64,000 nt of DNA from Cryptomeria japonica. Its lineage: Eukaryota; Streptophyta; Pinopsida; Cupressales; Cupressaceae. Below are positions 12,141-26,030 of the stretch, one piece after another; within the stretch, counting starts at the first letter, position 1, and each line of letters starts with the position of its first letter. Below the pieces are notes generated by a model. That model was not told where the DNA came from. It did not search any database and worked only from the letters and a program-made list of their open reading frames with translations. The position numbers and the translations under genes were made by a program. The stretch lies in contig NC_081405.1 in the NCBI RefSeq assembly GCF_030272615.1, positions 650,139,920 through 650,203,919 on the forward strand. Reading direction: 5' to 3'.

Positions 12141-13305
12141 GTAATGGTAAAAAATTAGGGTTTCACCCAATGATGAAGTAAATCCCTTGATTTTTTCTTA
12201 GGGACCATCACCTTAAAGAGGGGTGAATCTAATAGATCTAGCCTAAATTTAGCAAAGATAGGGCTCATAATTCTTATTAGATTCATTTGTTATGATTTGA
12301 TTCATTCTTTTTAAGTTAAACTGTGAAAATGTTGGAATTAAGGTAAGTACACTAAAATTGAAGCAATTATGCATAAATAGTGAGCTATAGTTGTCGAACA
12401 AAGCCACAAACCTAGATCTGAGCAATATGTGAATGTTCGGATCTGTTCCCACAAGGTTGTCTTGAATTATCGGGACAAGAATTCTCGTCCCTCTGGTCCT
12501 CCACACTTTTATTTGTCCAAAGGGGAATCTATTTGTCTCTATGAATAAAGACAATCTTGAGAATTCTAGCTTCGCACCCAATCCTGCACATAGTACAGAA
12601 GGGAAAATGGTTGGGAATAGGGGTTTACCTTAGGTCAAACCCCAATTTTGGAATTAACCATCAAATAGAAATGAAATGTAAATGAATTGTTGTAATAGAG
12701 ATAATTTCCTTTTGAGGAAAATGCTGAAAATGTCTGAAACATTAATGATATACCTTTTTATGAAGTTTTGTTTGTCTTCACAAGGAATTAGGGTTTCATG
12801 TAGTCTTCATAAAACATATAACATGAATGTCATCTCCAATGCTTGAATCTTGACCTTACTTCTACTCCAATGTTTGAAAGAAGATTGATTGCTTGCTCAG
12901 TTGAATTTGAATGTTTGATTGCTTAATGGATGTGATTGAATTCATGGATGTGGATGTCAAAATGAGAGGGGTGGACCTCCTTTTATACATGCTTGGTTGA
13001 AAAACAAATTATTTTTTTGACATGGACTGACATGGGATCTAGGTTCTCGTCCATTTCAAATGACCTTTAAGGGGCCCCAAAGTGGACCCTAATTGGGAGG
13101 ACCAAGGCACTAGCGCTCTAGTCCTGACCAATCAAGGACACAAAAAAATAGGGGAGAAGGTGTGTGTGTGTGTGTTGAAATAAATTGAGTTTATTGCATG
13201 GTGTGAGCTCAAGATCAGGGCTCTGATCAGGCCTTGGGAAATGAATGCCAAGGTGAGTGCCCAAATGAGGAAAAATTGTAAGGGAGTACAATTTAGGAAA
13301 CTACA
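12141..13305 (-). mobile_element. gypsy-like LTR, 1165 bp, minus orientation
   Basis: Starts TGTAATGG and ends CTACA on the plus strand. Its layout matches the LTRs at 20601-21764 and 28350-29505: a similar length, an ACCAAGGCACT...CTTGGTCC-like part near the right end and an AATTTAGGA-CTACA terminus. Directly to the right TTTAGCCCCCACTTTAGTGG gives, on the minus strand, the purine tract AAAGTGGGGGCTAAA, so this is the 3' LTR of a minus-strand element. It interrupts the copia interior at 12140. The matching 5' LTR is not in the window, so no target duplication could be confirmed. Confidence 0.65.
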
Positions 13306-13915
13306 TTTAGCCCCCACTTTAGTGGGAGTATGAGACTAAGCATCATGAAAAGAAAAATGCTAAATTACAAAGAAAAAGGCCCAGTTTACAAAGTAACTTG
13401 AGTATCGATATATGTGATAGTGTGTTCATAAAGTGAAACATTGAGAGGAGTGTATGTCCCCACGTTAAATTGATTGTATATGCCTCATCGGGAGAAATTT
13501 ATTTAAGGTAGCATGTATCCTAAAGACAAGAACGTTACCACAATGATATGCCCCCAAGAAAGGATAAATCAAAGGATAATGGTCACATAAGGGTTCTACT
13601 AACTCTAGGGTTAGTATGCTTTTATGATAAATAATATATATCATGAAATATGTATTTTTATTGAACTGACCTCATCCCCAAAGGAAGTAGAATGACAATG
13701 GAAGAGGGGAACATGTGTCTTGTGAGTCAACATGGAAGAGACCAAAAGAGTTTTCAATACTTTGCATTGTCCCTAGTTATACAACACAAGGGACAACAAA
13801 TAGAAGAATTAAGAAACAAATAGAGGAATGTTACGAACAGTCAAGAGAGGAGAGAGAGAGAGAGAGAATCTATGGCATGAATGAAGCTAATGAAGCAAAT
13901 TATCTTCCTCCTAGT

Positions 13916-14110
13916 GACAACTATTATCAACTTTTCACAACTATTGACAACTTTTGATAACTATTGCCGACTTTTCACGACTATTGACAACTTTTGACAA
14001 CTATTGACAACTTTTCACAACTTTTCACAACTATTGACAACTTTTGACAACCATTGACAACTTTTCACAACTATTGACAAATTTTCACAACTATTGACAA
14101 CTATTGATAG
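13916..14110. repeat. minisatellite, units of 16-22 bp (ACTATTGACAACTTTT type)
   Basis: About ten near-identical units of CAACTATTGACAACTTTT, alternating with CACAACTTTT variants, run from 13916 to 14110. Single-base changes such as GCCGA and ACGAC show it is not freshly amplified. Confidence 0.85.
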
Positions 14111-14361
14111 CCTAAGTACAACTTTTCATCTTGAGAAACGATCATAAAATTTGGTGAAGTTTCCCAAGGAAACCAAATTAAACACTAAGAATTTAGATAA
14201 TACCAATTGTCTGTGAAGTAACTAAGATCAAAAGTTAATAGACAAATAGTAAAAGTGGAGGATGAAGGTAGAGCCATGCTCCAATAGTTGGGTTTTTTCT
14301 AAATGCATCAGTTTGGATGTGCTTTTGGACATGCTTTTTTGATGGGCCTTTACTAGCAATT

Positions 14362-14985
14362 GCATGAGTGGAAGCCATTTTGAAGTGATCCAAGAATTTC
14401 ATTGTAATTGAGGCAAGGAGTTTTGTAGGGTTGATTCAATATTTTAGAGAGCTTATCAAATTATTTTTCCATAATTGCAATGCTTTATATCATAGCAACA
14501 AAAAATGTTTGTGGAAAAAAATGGCAAATCGAAAGTATAAGATTTTTTGAAAAATAGGTAAAATAGAAACAAACTATTTTTAAAAAAGAATTAAGTGTGG
14601 TTCCATAGCCTAGGTATATAGAGATTAAATAAAATAGATTTTAACACATGAATTGTACAAAATAGATTTTTTTTGTTTATATTCATATTGCTGATTACAT
14701 AGGAAAATATCCATTTAACTTATTAAAAGAGAAGACACCAAATACGCCAAATAGTTGTCTAAGTCTAAAGATAAAAGATTAACTAACTCTATGAAATAGT
14801 TGAGATCAAAATTTATCAAACAAATCGATCCAACTATTGTTAGGAATTTAGTAAAAGTGGAAGCCATTTTGAAGTGATCCAAGACTTTCATTGTGATTGA
14901 GGCAAGGAGTTTTTAAGGGTTAGTTCAATATATGAGAAAGCTTATCAAATCATTTTCCATAGTTGCAATGCTTTATATTCCCTAA
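14362..14985. repeat. direct duplication of a ~125-bp segment, spacing about 490 bp
   Basis: The segment starting GTGGAAGCCATTTTGAAGTG near 14368 recurs near 14860 with about 90% match by eye, and both copies end in TTGCAATGCTTTATAT. The segment between them is AT-rich and unrelated. Confidence 0.7.
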
Positions 14986-15000
14986 TTGTAATGCCCACCA

Positions 15001-18000
15001 AAATACCCTACATAAATTTACTAACTAACATGCTAATAGAGATTTTTTTTTAACATCATCTAATGCAACACATACAACTAACTACTCATATGCATTTAAC
15101 ATCCAATAACAAGATATACAATTAATCATCATGAACATAAACTTAAAATCATAATCATAAGAACTCATTACGCAAGTGGAAACAAACACAACTCCACAAT
15201 TATTCTTCCCTAGGGTATCTCAATGTCATTACCTAATCTACCAACCATGGAGCATAATCACATCAAGAATATACCATCATAAGCATAACATCATAATTAC
15301 TACCATAACCCAATGCATTCCAATTCAAGAAAATTTATCTCTTTCCATGCATATATTTATATCTATATGAACACTCAGTACTTTATCTATCATGAATTAA
15401 AATTTCATTAAACCCCTATGATTTATTTTATGAGCACCAATCCAAATGTTCCTATCTCAATCACTTATTCAACATCCTAGCATCATTATTCCATTCATGA
15501 GAATTGTCTAAGATGCAACACTACATTCTCTTACAAGTATTATGACAATGGCCTAATACATCATCTAACCATTACATATACATCAACCATGTCACATCAA
15601 GGAGCATAGCTCTCAACTACCAATACAATTATATCATGAATTCTACAAGATACATAAGCCACATGAATAATATACATCAATCTGATACAAATATCCATCC
15701 TTAAGATGAAGAGACAAGAATCCACATCCACACGCAAGAGCAACCAATGAAGAACATCCTAGTGGAAAAAAGCATCAAACCACCCGTCCATGTGGAACCA
15801 TAAGGAACCACCCCCCATGCTAGGAGATGATAGTAGATCCCACACACACTCTAGATCTAGGCTGACACCTAACAACCAAAAGATAAAACTCTACACATCA
15901 CATGGCTAAATCAAGCTCAATATAAAAATAAGACCTCCAAAGGCATTATGATAACAAAGCTTAATGAACTAGGATCCACATGTAGGGAAGAGTATCATTA
16001 CATGCTATCGCCAACAATAAAGGATATCCTAGAACTCACTTTCGGCATCCATGATACACATGCAGAACTATATAAACCTTTGAGGAAATCAAGAGAGTTC
16101 AGTTTATTTGATTACCAGATCTGCCCATACCTCACTCTGGATACACTAGCAATCCAACCATGAGATGTGGCACCACACATATATTGCTCATCTTATTAAG
16201 ATGAGTTACTACTACCCAACCCACCTATGATTAATTTATTATGTTATCACTTGATTATTACAATAAACCTCCAATGAGCTATCCCAATGGTCTAGATCTC
16301 AGCTCCATAACTCAAGGAATCTTAGCAGTCTGTTCCTAATGACCTCGGAAAACTAATGGAATCCCACTCTCCCTAATCATGCTCCTAGTCCTTAGGGTAA
16401 CATCACACATATACAAGAATGAGGGATCTCAATACAACATAGCCCAGTTAACCAAGGTCTCCATTACAAGAATATCAACAACATCAATCTTGCATATATA
16501 TAAATCTGAAACATAACAAGAGCCATAAAGCCAACATTTAAATCAAGAGACTCATGAAACTAAATACACATATAAGAAAGGCAAGGTATAAATCCTCTTG
16601 CATAGTCAAATCATAGATCACCTCTATAGCGAGGCACTGGTCTTCTCACTAGAGTAACATGTATATCCTCCACAACAAGGAACACTCATCTTGCTAGAGT
16701 AAATATAACATAAACCTCAGCAACAAGGTATAAATTCCTCTTGTTAGAGCTAAAACAACAATAAAATAGCCAAAACTAAAGCGTAATCCACTTTGAGAAT
16801 CATAAGGAAATCGTCAAATGCCTCTGGTACAAGGGTAGAACAAGAAAACCAACCTAGAAAACTAAAACCATAAAAATTACCATTAATAGGGCAGTTGAGT
16901 GTGTCCATAGGAAAGAGTGCTACACATAGAGTGCTTCTTTTAGCGAATCCATGTAAGAGTCCAAAAATAGAAGATAGAGAAAAATGGCGCATATAATGCC
17001 CAGAATGGCACGTAGGGCACTACTTTTAGTGAATATATCTTAAATAATGAGGCATACCAACAAAATAGTGGCACATATAGTGGCGCATACACTGCAATAG
17101 CACATTTGCACATTGCTTTAGCACTTGACTCAGACGCACAGAAACAAAAATAAATGAGATTACGACAACTCTTGACCAACAACATAGATACCAAAACACT
17201 GCCCATGTCTACAAAATCAACACAAAAACAACAATTGCACAAAAACTGATCCAACATGAAATCTTAGCTTCAAAACACAACATAACAGTTTCAGATGCTC
17301 ACAAAACACCTTCCAGCATAACTTAGGAAAAACATGCACAAGGATAATCACAAAGAAAAATCACAGAAAACATAAGGAATATAAACAATAATCCCCCCCC
17401 AATATATTTATCTCCTTAACTATATAATGAATATTCAACATATTCAAATCCTCCCAATCCTTGCGAACAATCCATACCCAAACACGGTGCAGACAAGCTT
17501 TCAAAAATCAAATGCAAAGAAGGCAAGATCTCCAACCTAGAATAACAAAGATTGGCAAAATAATAGTTGAAGAATAGTAGTCCAAATTACGAACCAAGCC
17601 AAATCCAAGCTCCAAGCAAGCAAAATACAAATCACTAGAAATTTCCTAGAAAGCCAACCCCAGACAATGCACAAGAAGCTCAACTATAGAAACATGTTGG
17701 CCAATCATAAAATTGCATAAAAATATATTTCATACCAACCCTCTCCAAAATTAAGGTAATAATATAGAATATTATTTAATTAGCTTACCCAATATACTCA
17801 TCCAATCATAAAATAAGGTAGGTAAGGAATATAATATTTAATAAACCCAACAGGTGAAAGAGAAATAATAATAATACTAAACAACCATTAATAAAATAAA
17901 CCATGGGCACTATTAAACATAAAATCCCAATAATAAAATAACCAAGGGTAATATAAATAAATACCCAAATTAATATTAAGGCCTCAACTATATAAATAGA

Positions 18001-19015
18001 TAATAATTCCAAGAGACTCAATTAATAAAATAATTAAACAATAAATAATAAATATCCAATAGACACTTAAATCAATGAATAAATATTAGTAAATTACCCA
18101 ATAAATAATTAAATGCCAAACTATACTTTAGTTTAATTTATTTAAACTATATGAATCAATTATTAATTTACTTTGTTATTATAAACTATATGAGCCAATT
18201 AATTAATTAATAATTGAATAACCAATAATCACAACACCTCAAGACAACTCAACAAGGGGCAATACAAAATACCACATGATGTTATATGATGACTCAACTC
18301 AAGATACTAGACTAACAAGGATATCAACTTAAACCTAGAGTGTAGAATGGGATTTCATATCACCTCCGATCAACTTGCCATTGGGATGAAGACACGCTCA
18401 AACCTGTGAAGCCAAGTGGAGTCGATGTCCAGTACCTGCAAACCTGTCACCACCAATACACATACAAAAACATATACCATAACATATATCATGAAATAGA
18501 TAGATAAGTGAAGGGAATCGCAATTTCATATTGTGCTCATGAATGAGTGGTATGACATCATCCCTATCACAAATGTACTGGAAGAAAGTCACGACAATCA
18601 AGCACTATCATGATCACCAACATATCCAATATAATCATAAAATAGGGTTAGTACAAGGTAAGGTACCGTCAAATCATCATAAAGTAGACTAAGCTATATC
18701 AATATGATCTATTGATGCACAAAAGACAAGATGCATCAGGGATAGGCACTACATTGATTGCAATTAGTAAGTCTTTTATATGGGGCAAAATTCAACAAAA
18801 AGCATTTATTTTGTTGAAGTAAAAGATTAGCTTCTATTATTTCTATGGTTCAAAACCTAACCATTCTTTTCAAAATCAATATACATTCTTCATAACTTAA
18901 CAATTCTTAAAATGTTAATAAATTGTTCAAAGTGTGAATATATGCACCCAACGAACAAATTTGATCAAATATCATCTTTTATATATATCCAAATGTAGAA
19001 TAAAAGTTTTACAAA
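15001..19015. other. AT-rich, probably retroelement-derived DNA without supported genes
   Basis: The plus strand is poor in G and rich in A, C and T, and all reading frames are short. Text such as TAATGCCCACCAAAATACCC near 14990 resembles, on the minus strand, the start of some plant gypsy LTRs, but no right-hand partner was found. The part 17700-18230 is very AT-rich with many ATAAATAATTA-like words. I see no domain, tRNA or clear border. Confidence 0.4.
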
Positions 19016-19017
19016 AT

Positions 19018-19145
19018 TGTGGCATATGTGCCAACTCAACAAAATGTACAAAAAATGGCATATGTGCCAACTCAATAAAATGTAAAAAAATGACATATGT
19101 GCCAAATCAATACAAGTTTTACAAAACAATGGCATATATGTCATC
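19018..19145. repeat. short tandem repeat, ~35-bp units (GGCATATGTGCCAA core)
   Basis: Three to four units with cores near 19020, 19055, 19090 and 19131 each hold the near-palindrome TGGCATATGTGCCA. The array lies just downstream of the stop codon of unknown gene copy A. Confidence 0.75.
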
Positions 19146-19197
19146 TCAAGATCGATATACAATGGCCATAACTAATAGTATATAACTCTAAAAAAAC

Positions 19198-20600
19198 CTA
19201 TAGTTGTGGTGGATCATCAAAATCAAGCCTCTTTGAAGTAGTGTGTGGCTCTATAGATGCCTACAAAACAACAATTCAAACAACAAGTTAGATTGCTTAT
19301 GTCAATAATAATTTACAGTTGTCAAATTAACATCAAAATTACTATAGTGTACTATTATTTCTCTATAAATGAATTGTTGATTACCTCATGTTGTGTTTTT
19401 TTTGCTGAAATTCGTTCAGCAAATGATGGCCCCCTTTGACCCCTTTGACTAACAAGAGTCTTATGAAATTGCCTAGGTAGAGGATCTGTGTTATGCTCAA
19501 ATCATGAAGGCAGCTACACCAGTTAAAATACAATTGATATAAGTCAATATAATCTATAAATATATATCTACAATTTAAACAAATATTTATAATATAGATT
19601 AAATGTGTACCAAAGGTTCTGATGGTTCTCTTGTTGTCTTAGGAGGGGTCATCACTGATGAAATATGCATCGATGTTCCCTGTATGTAAAATGATAATAT
19701 TGTAATACAATGAATGCACACATGCATATAATCATGAAATTGAGAAAATTTAAAAAACATATACCTCCTGCATCTCTTTTTCCAATGCATCATCAAGTGC
19801 AAATTCATCATTGTTGTAAATGATCCTAGCCATCGTTGTACATGACAAAAGATGTTAGACTCGATAAATCTAGATGAACATGTACATAATCATAATAATT
19901 TGAAAAAATAAATATAAATCATGCTATAATAACACATGTGAGCTCTTAAAATTATTGTATCTTGATTAAAATTATGCTCAATTACCTTTTTCTGCTTGGG
20001 CGTCTTCGAGTGTGTCCTTTGCAAAGGAGAAATATCATCCACGGGTGACATACCCCAAAAGAGTAACATAATTAATCTATACAAACATATAATGTTAGCA
20101 TAAAGTTAACTAATTAAAATTTAAATGAGATGCATATTCAATAAAAAACTATAAACAAGATGTGTACAAAGAAGAATTAGCTCTCTAGGCCAAATAAAAT
20201 GGTCGTAGTTGTGGTATTATGAACCTATGAAACATGATCCACAGTGAGAACTTGTCAAACCCCACATAAAGATACATTAGACAAATAATATGAATTATAA
20301 AAAATTAATTTGAGTTCAAGGTATTACTCTATTTTGACACGAATTATAAAATTTTCACCTTTGATGATGATACAGGTGCAAGAGTTGTGATAGGCATCAT
20401 GGATGACGTACCCAAATTTTCTACATCCTGAAATGCATTATGTTTGCATTAGTTTAATTTGAACTATAATTAAATATCTATTTATACTTAAAAATTTATA
20501 GTATTTACTAAATAAAATATTATAAATTCAAATCAACATACCTCACTACCAAAGTCCTGCTACATAAGGTCATTTGTGAGGACCACGTCATCTAGACTAC
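19198..20600 (-). pseudogene. unknown gene copy A, 3' exons (continued from 29506-30602)
   Basis: Minus-strand exons with GT-AG borders: 20600-20542 (end of the interrupted exon, SLDDVVLTND), 20427-20359 (23 codons), one ending at 19986 with border AAAAAG|GTAATT and another ending at 19765 (both starts uncertain), 19679-19611 (23 codons), 19513-19385 (43 codons, one TGA) and 19260-19198 (ends KRLDFDDPPQL, stop TAG). Most phases are 0. The last exon matches the last exon of copy B, which ends KRVDFYDPSTS, and the number and size of the small exons are similar. I do not recognise the protein: the C-terminal half is low in complexity, with many T, S, P, K and E residues. The 5' part lies beyond the inserted gypsy element. 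In-frame stops and unclear acceptors show decay. Confidence 0.6.
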
Positions 20601-21764
20601 TGTAAAGTGGAAAATTTGAGGCTTAGTAAATTCACCACTCAGAAGGGGGAAATCACTAAGCCAATTTTTACTTTGAGGAGTTTACATTCAAAAGAGGGGA
20701 TGAATCCACTAGATCCAATCCTAAGTGATGCAAGGACTGAATACTAAGTAGATTGATTATTGTTTGGAATGTGTTGGACCCTATTTTGTAAGTTGAATAG
20801 GTAAAGTGCTGGAATTGAAGACAAAATAGGTGAAAATAGTGAGCTACAAATTCAAGATTCATTCGTGCACCTGGATCTGAGAAGTTTGAGATGATTCTGA
20901 GCTGCTCTGCAAAATCTACCAAAAGTTGCAGGGATTGTGTGTATGGACCAGGTCGCCCTTGTATCGGTCCTCTGAACTTTTTGCACGTCGAAAAGGATTT
21001 TTTCCATCTCTGCAAAAAAAGCTTAATTCTAGAAGAACAACTATGCACCTGCTTCCTGCACACAAAAAGAAGAAGAAGAAAGGGGTTGGGAATAGGGGTT
21101 TTCCTAAGTCAAACCCTGGTTTGGAATCAACCTTGAATGAAATACTGAAAATGCTTGAAATAAATGATGGAAAGATATACGTTCAGATCTGCAATAGATG
21201 ATGATGATGCTTTGCTTCTTAAATGTAATCACATATGTTGTATGAAATGGCTTGAACATGACAAAACCCTAACACACACACATTCTTGCAAATGAATAAT
21301 GTAATTATGTTCCAATAGATAGGTAAAGAATATGCAACCTTGAAGGATGCTTGATGATGAATGCTTGAATGCTTGAATGCTTAAATGTAGTCTCCTTGCC
21401 TTCTCCACCTTATGATTGATGGATGAAAAATGAGAGGGGAAAATCTCCTTATATACTTGCATGTCGTCAATTGTTTAATTTTCCAATATAGGCCGACATG
21501 GGGGATTAATTTCTTGTTCAAAATTGAGATAGGGCATAGGGGGCAAAATAGGGCTCAATTAGGAAGGACCAAGGCATGGCACCTTGGTCCTACCCCAAAT
21601 TGGAACAAAGACAAGGGGAAATACAAGTTGTAAGATAGAAAAATTAAGTTTGGTTGCATAGCAAAGGCATAAACATGTCTGAATCAAACATGGGGATGAG
21701 ACTGATAAGGTGAGGGCCCAAAATACGGTCAAAGTTGTAAGGGGTGCAATTTTAGGACGCTATA
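20601..21764 (-). repeat. 3' LTR of the 20.6-29.5 kb element
   Basis: Starts TGTAAAGTGG and ends GCTATA, where the partner LTR has ACTACA. It includes the conserved block GAAAGGGGTTGGGAATAGGG and an AACACACACACAT run. It is followed on the right by the polypurine tract. Confidence 0.8.
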
Positions 21765-22839
21765 TTTAGCCCTCTCTTTAGCGGGAGTATGATCTTATGC
21801 AAATACTCATGATAAAGTAGAAGAAGATGAAGAATGTGGAGAAAAATCATAAGGAGTATAAAATATCACTATTTTTTAAGAACTAAGCCCCCAATACTAG
21901 GATCTCAACTCACTCAAACATATGCAAGGGCACATAAAACAAGACAAAAATTAAAATAAAGACAAAATGACAAACAAAGGCAAAGACACAAAGGCACACA
22001 AGACTCAAAAGCTAAAGACCAAAAACAAGACCTTAAGTCAACTAGTCGAAGAGACCTCGATATCAAAATGTCTCAACAATGAATATCATTCTTGAAAATG
22101 TCATCTCACAAACATAAGTGATCACATAAAAGAGAAAAAAAAGAATCATCCATGAACTATCAATAGCAAAACTATGAGTTCATGAGAGGAAGAAGAGAGA
22201 ACATGAATACACACTAGATGTGTTTATCTAGGTGATCCATGAGAAGAATGACGAGAAAGAGCATGGACTCCTTGCCCCTAGATGTTTTTATTTAGGTGAT
22301 CCATGTGGGGAGGAGAGTAAGAATAGTCTAGTTATTTTTAGCTAGTTCCACCCATCCTTGTGCATGTGTGCAAGTGATGTTTGGTTTCAAGTGTATAACA
22401 CCCCGTGTAAGAGTATTTTCTCTATTTTTTAGTGTGCTTAAACTTTTTTAAGACATGTAATGTAAATGCAAATGCCAAGGGGTGATTGTGTGTGTGCAAA
22501 TATGTAAAGGCCAAGTGGTTAAGACACATGCCTTGTTTCGAGGCCATCCCATTTAAGAATTTGTTGTTTTTGGTGATGTGTAACCCCATCTAAGACATAT
22601 ATCAAATGTTGTGTCTGGTTTCGAGTGTGAAGTATCTCTCTCTAAGAGTTTTTACTCTAGTTTCAAGAATGAACACCCCGATTAAGACATGCAAAAATGA
22701 TATGCAAGAGTTATAGTACAATATGGTACAAAGGGAGTGATGTGGGTTACCCCCCTTAAGATATCAACATAGTTTTATGTTGATGTCTTAAGGAAGCTAT
22801 AGCCAAGGATACCTTACCTTCAACACTGAGGAGATATCA

Positions 22840-24060
22840 TTTAGGCAGCAATGTCATAAATCCAAGCTAGAGAGGGAATACTCTTCAAGAAAGGATAAGA
22901 TAGTTGAAAAAGAGATATCTTGCAACATGTGTAAAGGGATCCTTGGAGGAGAAGAGATATTTTCTCAAAAGACAACTTCCTCCAAGAGGAGCTATCTTGA
23001 ACAAACATAACATCTTCTACCAAAAGAAGAGAAGGAGAACAATAATTCATACCTTCCTCCTATTGGTAGGTGAAAGGGATCCTTGATGAAGTATGACACA
23101 CTTTAGACCCAATGTGAGGGGTAAGTTTATGATAGATGTACATTTCCAAGTGGAGAAAAGGTTGTAGCCAAGGACTTACACCTCTTGTATAGCAAAGAAT
23201 CCTTGAGAAACAATAACTTCACACAAGGAATGACACGAAATCATGAACAAACACCACTCCCTAAAGGAAAAGTAGATCCTTAGAGAGGAGAGAGAAAGGA
23301 GGAGAAATCATTAATTGCCCCCCAAGTGTAAGGACAATGAGAATAATTACACAATCTTCTAAGGAGAGATTAGGCATAAGGAAATTCACAATATAATCAC
23401 ATGAATGAATATCCAATGCAAGAAAAGACATTAATTTATGTAAAATGCATCTCAAAAGAAGTGGCAATTGCTAAAGAGAGAGAGAGAGAAAGAAAGAAAG
23501 ATCATATATTCCCCTAAGGAGTGATTATTCATAAGAGACATGTACCATTTAAAGAAAGGATATCAACATGTGAAAAAGGTAAATGTGATACATTGGATAG
23601 AAAATGAGAGGTATAAAAAGCCATCCTCGCCCCCCAAGTAAGGCCCCCCAAGCAAGAGGACAAAGAGGAAAATTACACATCTTCTTAGAGAGAGGTTATG
23701 CATAAGAGATAAGCCATTTCAAACAAGGAATAGATCCTAACCAAGGATAAAGCATGTGCTCGCATGAAGGGTGACTCTATGCAAGAAAGGACATCAAGTG
23801 ATGAATAACATAACACAAAAGAAGAGGTAATTTTCAAAGAGAAAGGAAGAGAAAGAAGAAGGTTCACAAAAGTTATCTGAGGAGAGATTATTCATAAAAG
23901 ATGTACCATTTCAAGCAAGAAATAGGTTTCATTAAAGGAAAAAACATGTGCTCACATGAAGGATAATTCCATGCAAGAAAGGACATCAAATTATGAATAA
24001 TACAATCATAAAGAAAATAGTGAAACCGAAGAGAAAGGAGAGAAAGAGGGTAAATCATGT
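22840..24060. repeat. degenerate ~200-300-bp repeats in the element interior
   Basis: Recurring parts include CATGTGCTC(A/G)CATGAAGG, CCATGCAAGAAAGGACATCAA, TTATTCATAAGAGA and GAGAGAAAG purine stretches, at about 23500, 23700 and 23890, with weaker copies upstream to 22840. The segment is purine-rich and has no coding support. Confidence 0.6.
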
Positions 24061-24177
24061 TGCTACCCCAAGATATTTGAAATTCAAACAAGAACCACCT
24101 CAAATGATAAAATATCCCCCAATTAAGTTCACTACTTGTGTCATAGGGTGAGGAGCAACATGAGGGTGAAAGGAGTG

Positions 24178-25498
24178 CTATGACACTACCTTTTCACCTA
24201 GAAAGAGAGCAAGATCTGTTGAAAGACATATATGAGCATGATCGCATTGTTCTTGAACAAATTCCTTAAATGATTTAAACTTTAAAATAGGATGAGAACC
24301 ACCATGATGAAATAGAAAATATCCATTTCCTTCTTTATGTTTATTACTAAACTTCACAAAAGGAAAGACAACATTCTTATCATACTTCAATTTCCAAAAG
24401 ATTCTAGTTGCTATTTTTTCTTGATCATTAATAGATATAGGTTTATTCTTTTGAGATTGAGGACAAGATTTTTTATTATAAGAGGAAGGATTGTTATCAA
24501 TTATTTTAAGTTTACCACTATCAATCAGTTATTTTATTAAATTTTGAAAATCGGGATAATCATCGGCATGGTGATCATGGGTTTGATGAAATGAACAAAA
24601 AGGAGTTTTTGAAGAAGAATCCCTTTTAGCCTCTTGATGCATCCTTTGTCTTTCAAGATGGTTTTTGAAGTCTTGAATCCTAAGGGGATCATCAATAGGA
24701 GATTTATTATCATTTCCCAAGCCTTCTATGGTAGCTTGTGTAGGAGGGTTTATCTAGGGACTCAAATTCCTTGTTCAAAATTTTCAAGTCTTTGTCCTCT
24801 AAAACCTTGTTTTGATATTATGTTAAAGTTACTCCTATAAGAATCATTTAATTGAGAAGGTGGGGGAACATTATAATAATTTTTTTTGAAATTTATAGTG
24901 TAAGGATGTTTGGAAGGAATGAATGGATTAATAGATGAAGAAGGAATATCTTGTAGAGGAAGATTTTCTTTTCTTTCATCATGCATATCCTCTTTGGTAG
25001 ATTAGGAAGGAAGATCCTTATCATCTAAGGCCTCATTTTTGCTTAATTTTATATGGCTATCGAGATAATGAATGAAATGCATGACATAATATTCTCTACA
25101 AATATTTGATGTTCAAGATAGGCTCTAGGAGAATAAGGAGGATCGAGAGAGATAGAAACACCAATATTTTGACCTTGCCCCCCTTGCGCAAGGGTATGTG
25201 TATGAGAAGAAGATGGGGCCATGTTGCTCTTCAATTATTGCTCTCCATTAGAGAGATCATTGATAGGAGTATTAGCTCTTAATTCATTCACATTAGGTAC
25301 CCTAGGAGAGGTACAAATATTAGGTTTCTTATTGTCATTTCTAGGATTAGGATCTACAAAATATTTTAGGTGATCTACATATGGAATGTGTTTTCCCAAA
25401 AACATCACCATAACACAACATACATGAAAAATGAAAGCTTTGCGATTTAATCTATGAAAAGGAATCAATTGGAAATCTGAAGAATGCAATATGTCCAA
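24178..25498 (-). pseudogene. broken gag-like region of the 20.6-29.5 kb element
   Basis: Four minus-strand open segments (25498-25235, 25234-25049, 24986-24762, 24720-24529) follow each other in gag order. The last holds CSFHQTHDHHADDYPDFQNLI, whose spacing resembles the C-x2-H ... H-x4-C finger of Tat-type Gag proteins, with the final cysteine replaced by tyrosine. A further open stretch (24390-24178) contains a FLFHHGGSHPILKFKSFKEF part that I do not recognise. No protease, reverse transcriptase or integrase follows. Stops and frame changes separate the pieces, so no functional Gag is expected. Confidence 0.5.
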
Positions 25499-25699
25499 GT
25501 GCTATGAATGAAAATAAGTAACATGAAGTGAAAGAAGCCATTATCCAACACATGGTTATAATAAATGTACATAAGAAAAAATGTAATCATATGTGAAATA
25601 GCAAATAGATCAAATCAATTAATTGTTATGATGAATATTGAAATTTAAGTTCAAGCAAATTATTTGAAATAAATTAGATTTTTATAAATAAAACCACTT

Positions 25700-26030
25700 A
25701 ATTTATGTGATTCACAAGTTTGAAAAAAAAATAGACTTCAATTTTGAAAAATATGAAATGAAAAATGAGAATTTGATATTTTGAAATTGGAATTTGAATA
25801 ATTCAAAATTTAAAAAACATGATTTTTCAATTTTTGAAAATTTATGCAACCTCCTAGGAAATTTAAATTTATAAGTAGGGACTTGCAAATGACCTCTTAG
25901 TAATTTAAATTTAAAATTACCCACTAAAAGATTTGAAAACAATTAATTTTCAAATTAGGGCTTTGTTAAATAACCTCTTAATTTTAAAATTTGAAATGTT
26001 CTTGATTAGGGGAAAAATAGGTTTTGAGGT
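25700..26030. other. low-complexity A/T words in the element leader, left part
   Basis: Dense AATTTGAAATTTT and TTTTGAAAATTT words. The phrase AACCTCTTAATTTTAAAAT recurs at 27900 on the far side of the 26.0-27.8 kb insert-like block, so the two low-complexity parts are probably one sequence that was split or duplicated. Confidence 0.5.

Larger units (their letters stand above)
13306..15000 (-). mobile_element. non-coding interior of the minus-strand gypsy-like element
   Basis: Begins with the polypurine tract next to the 13305 LTR border. It contains a short GA run (about 13849-13867), a minisatellite (13916-14110) and a duplicated ~125-bp segment. No gag or pol domain could be read on either strand, so the element is either non-autonomous or strongly deleted. 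Its right limit is not defined. Confidence 0.4.

Noticed and set aside
16750-17257. Minus-strand frames of 80 and 105 codons with many cysteines and aromatic residues
   Set aside because: They overlap each other, show no domain, and match what A/C-rich DNA gives on its complement.
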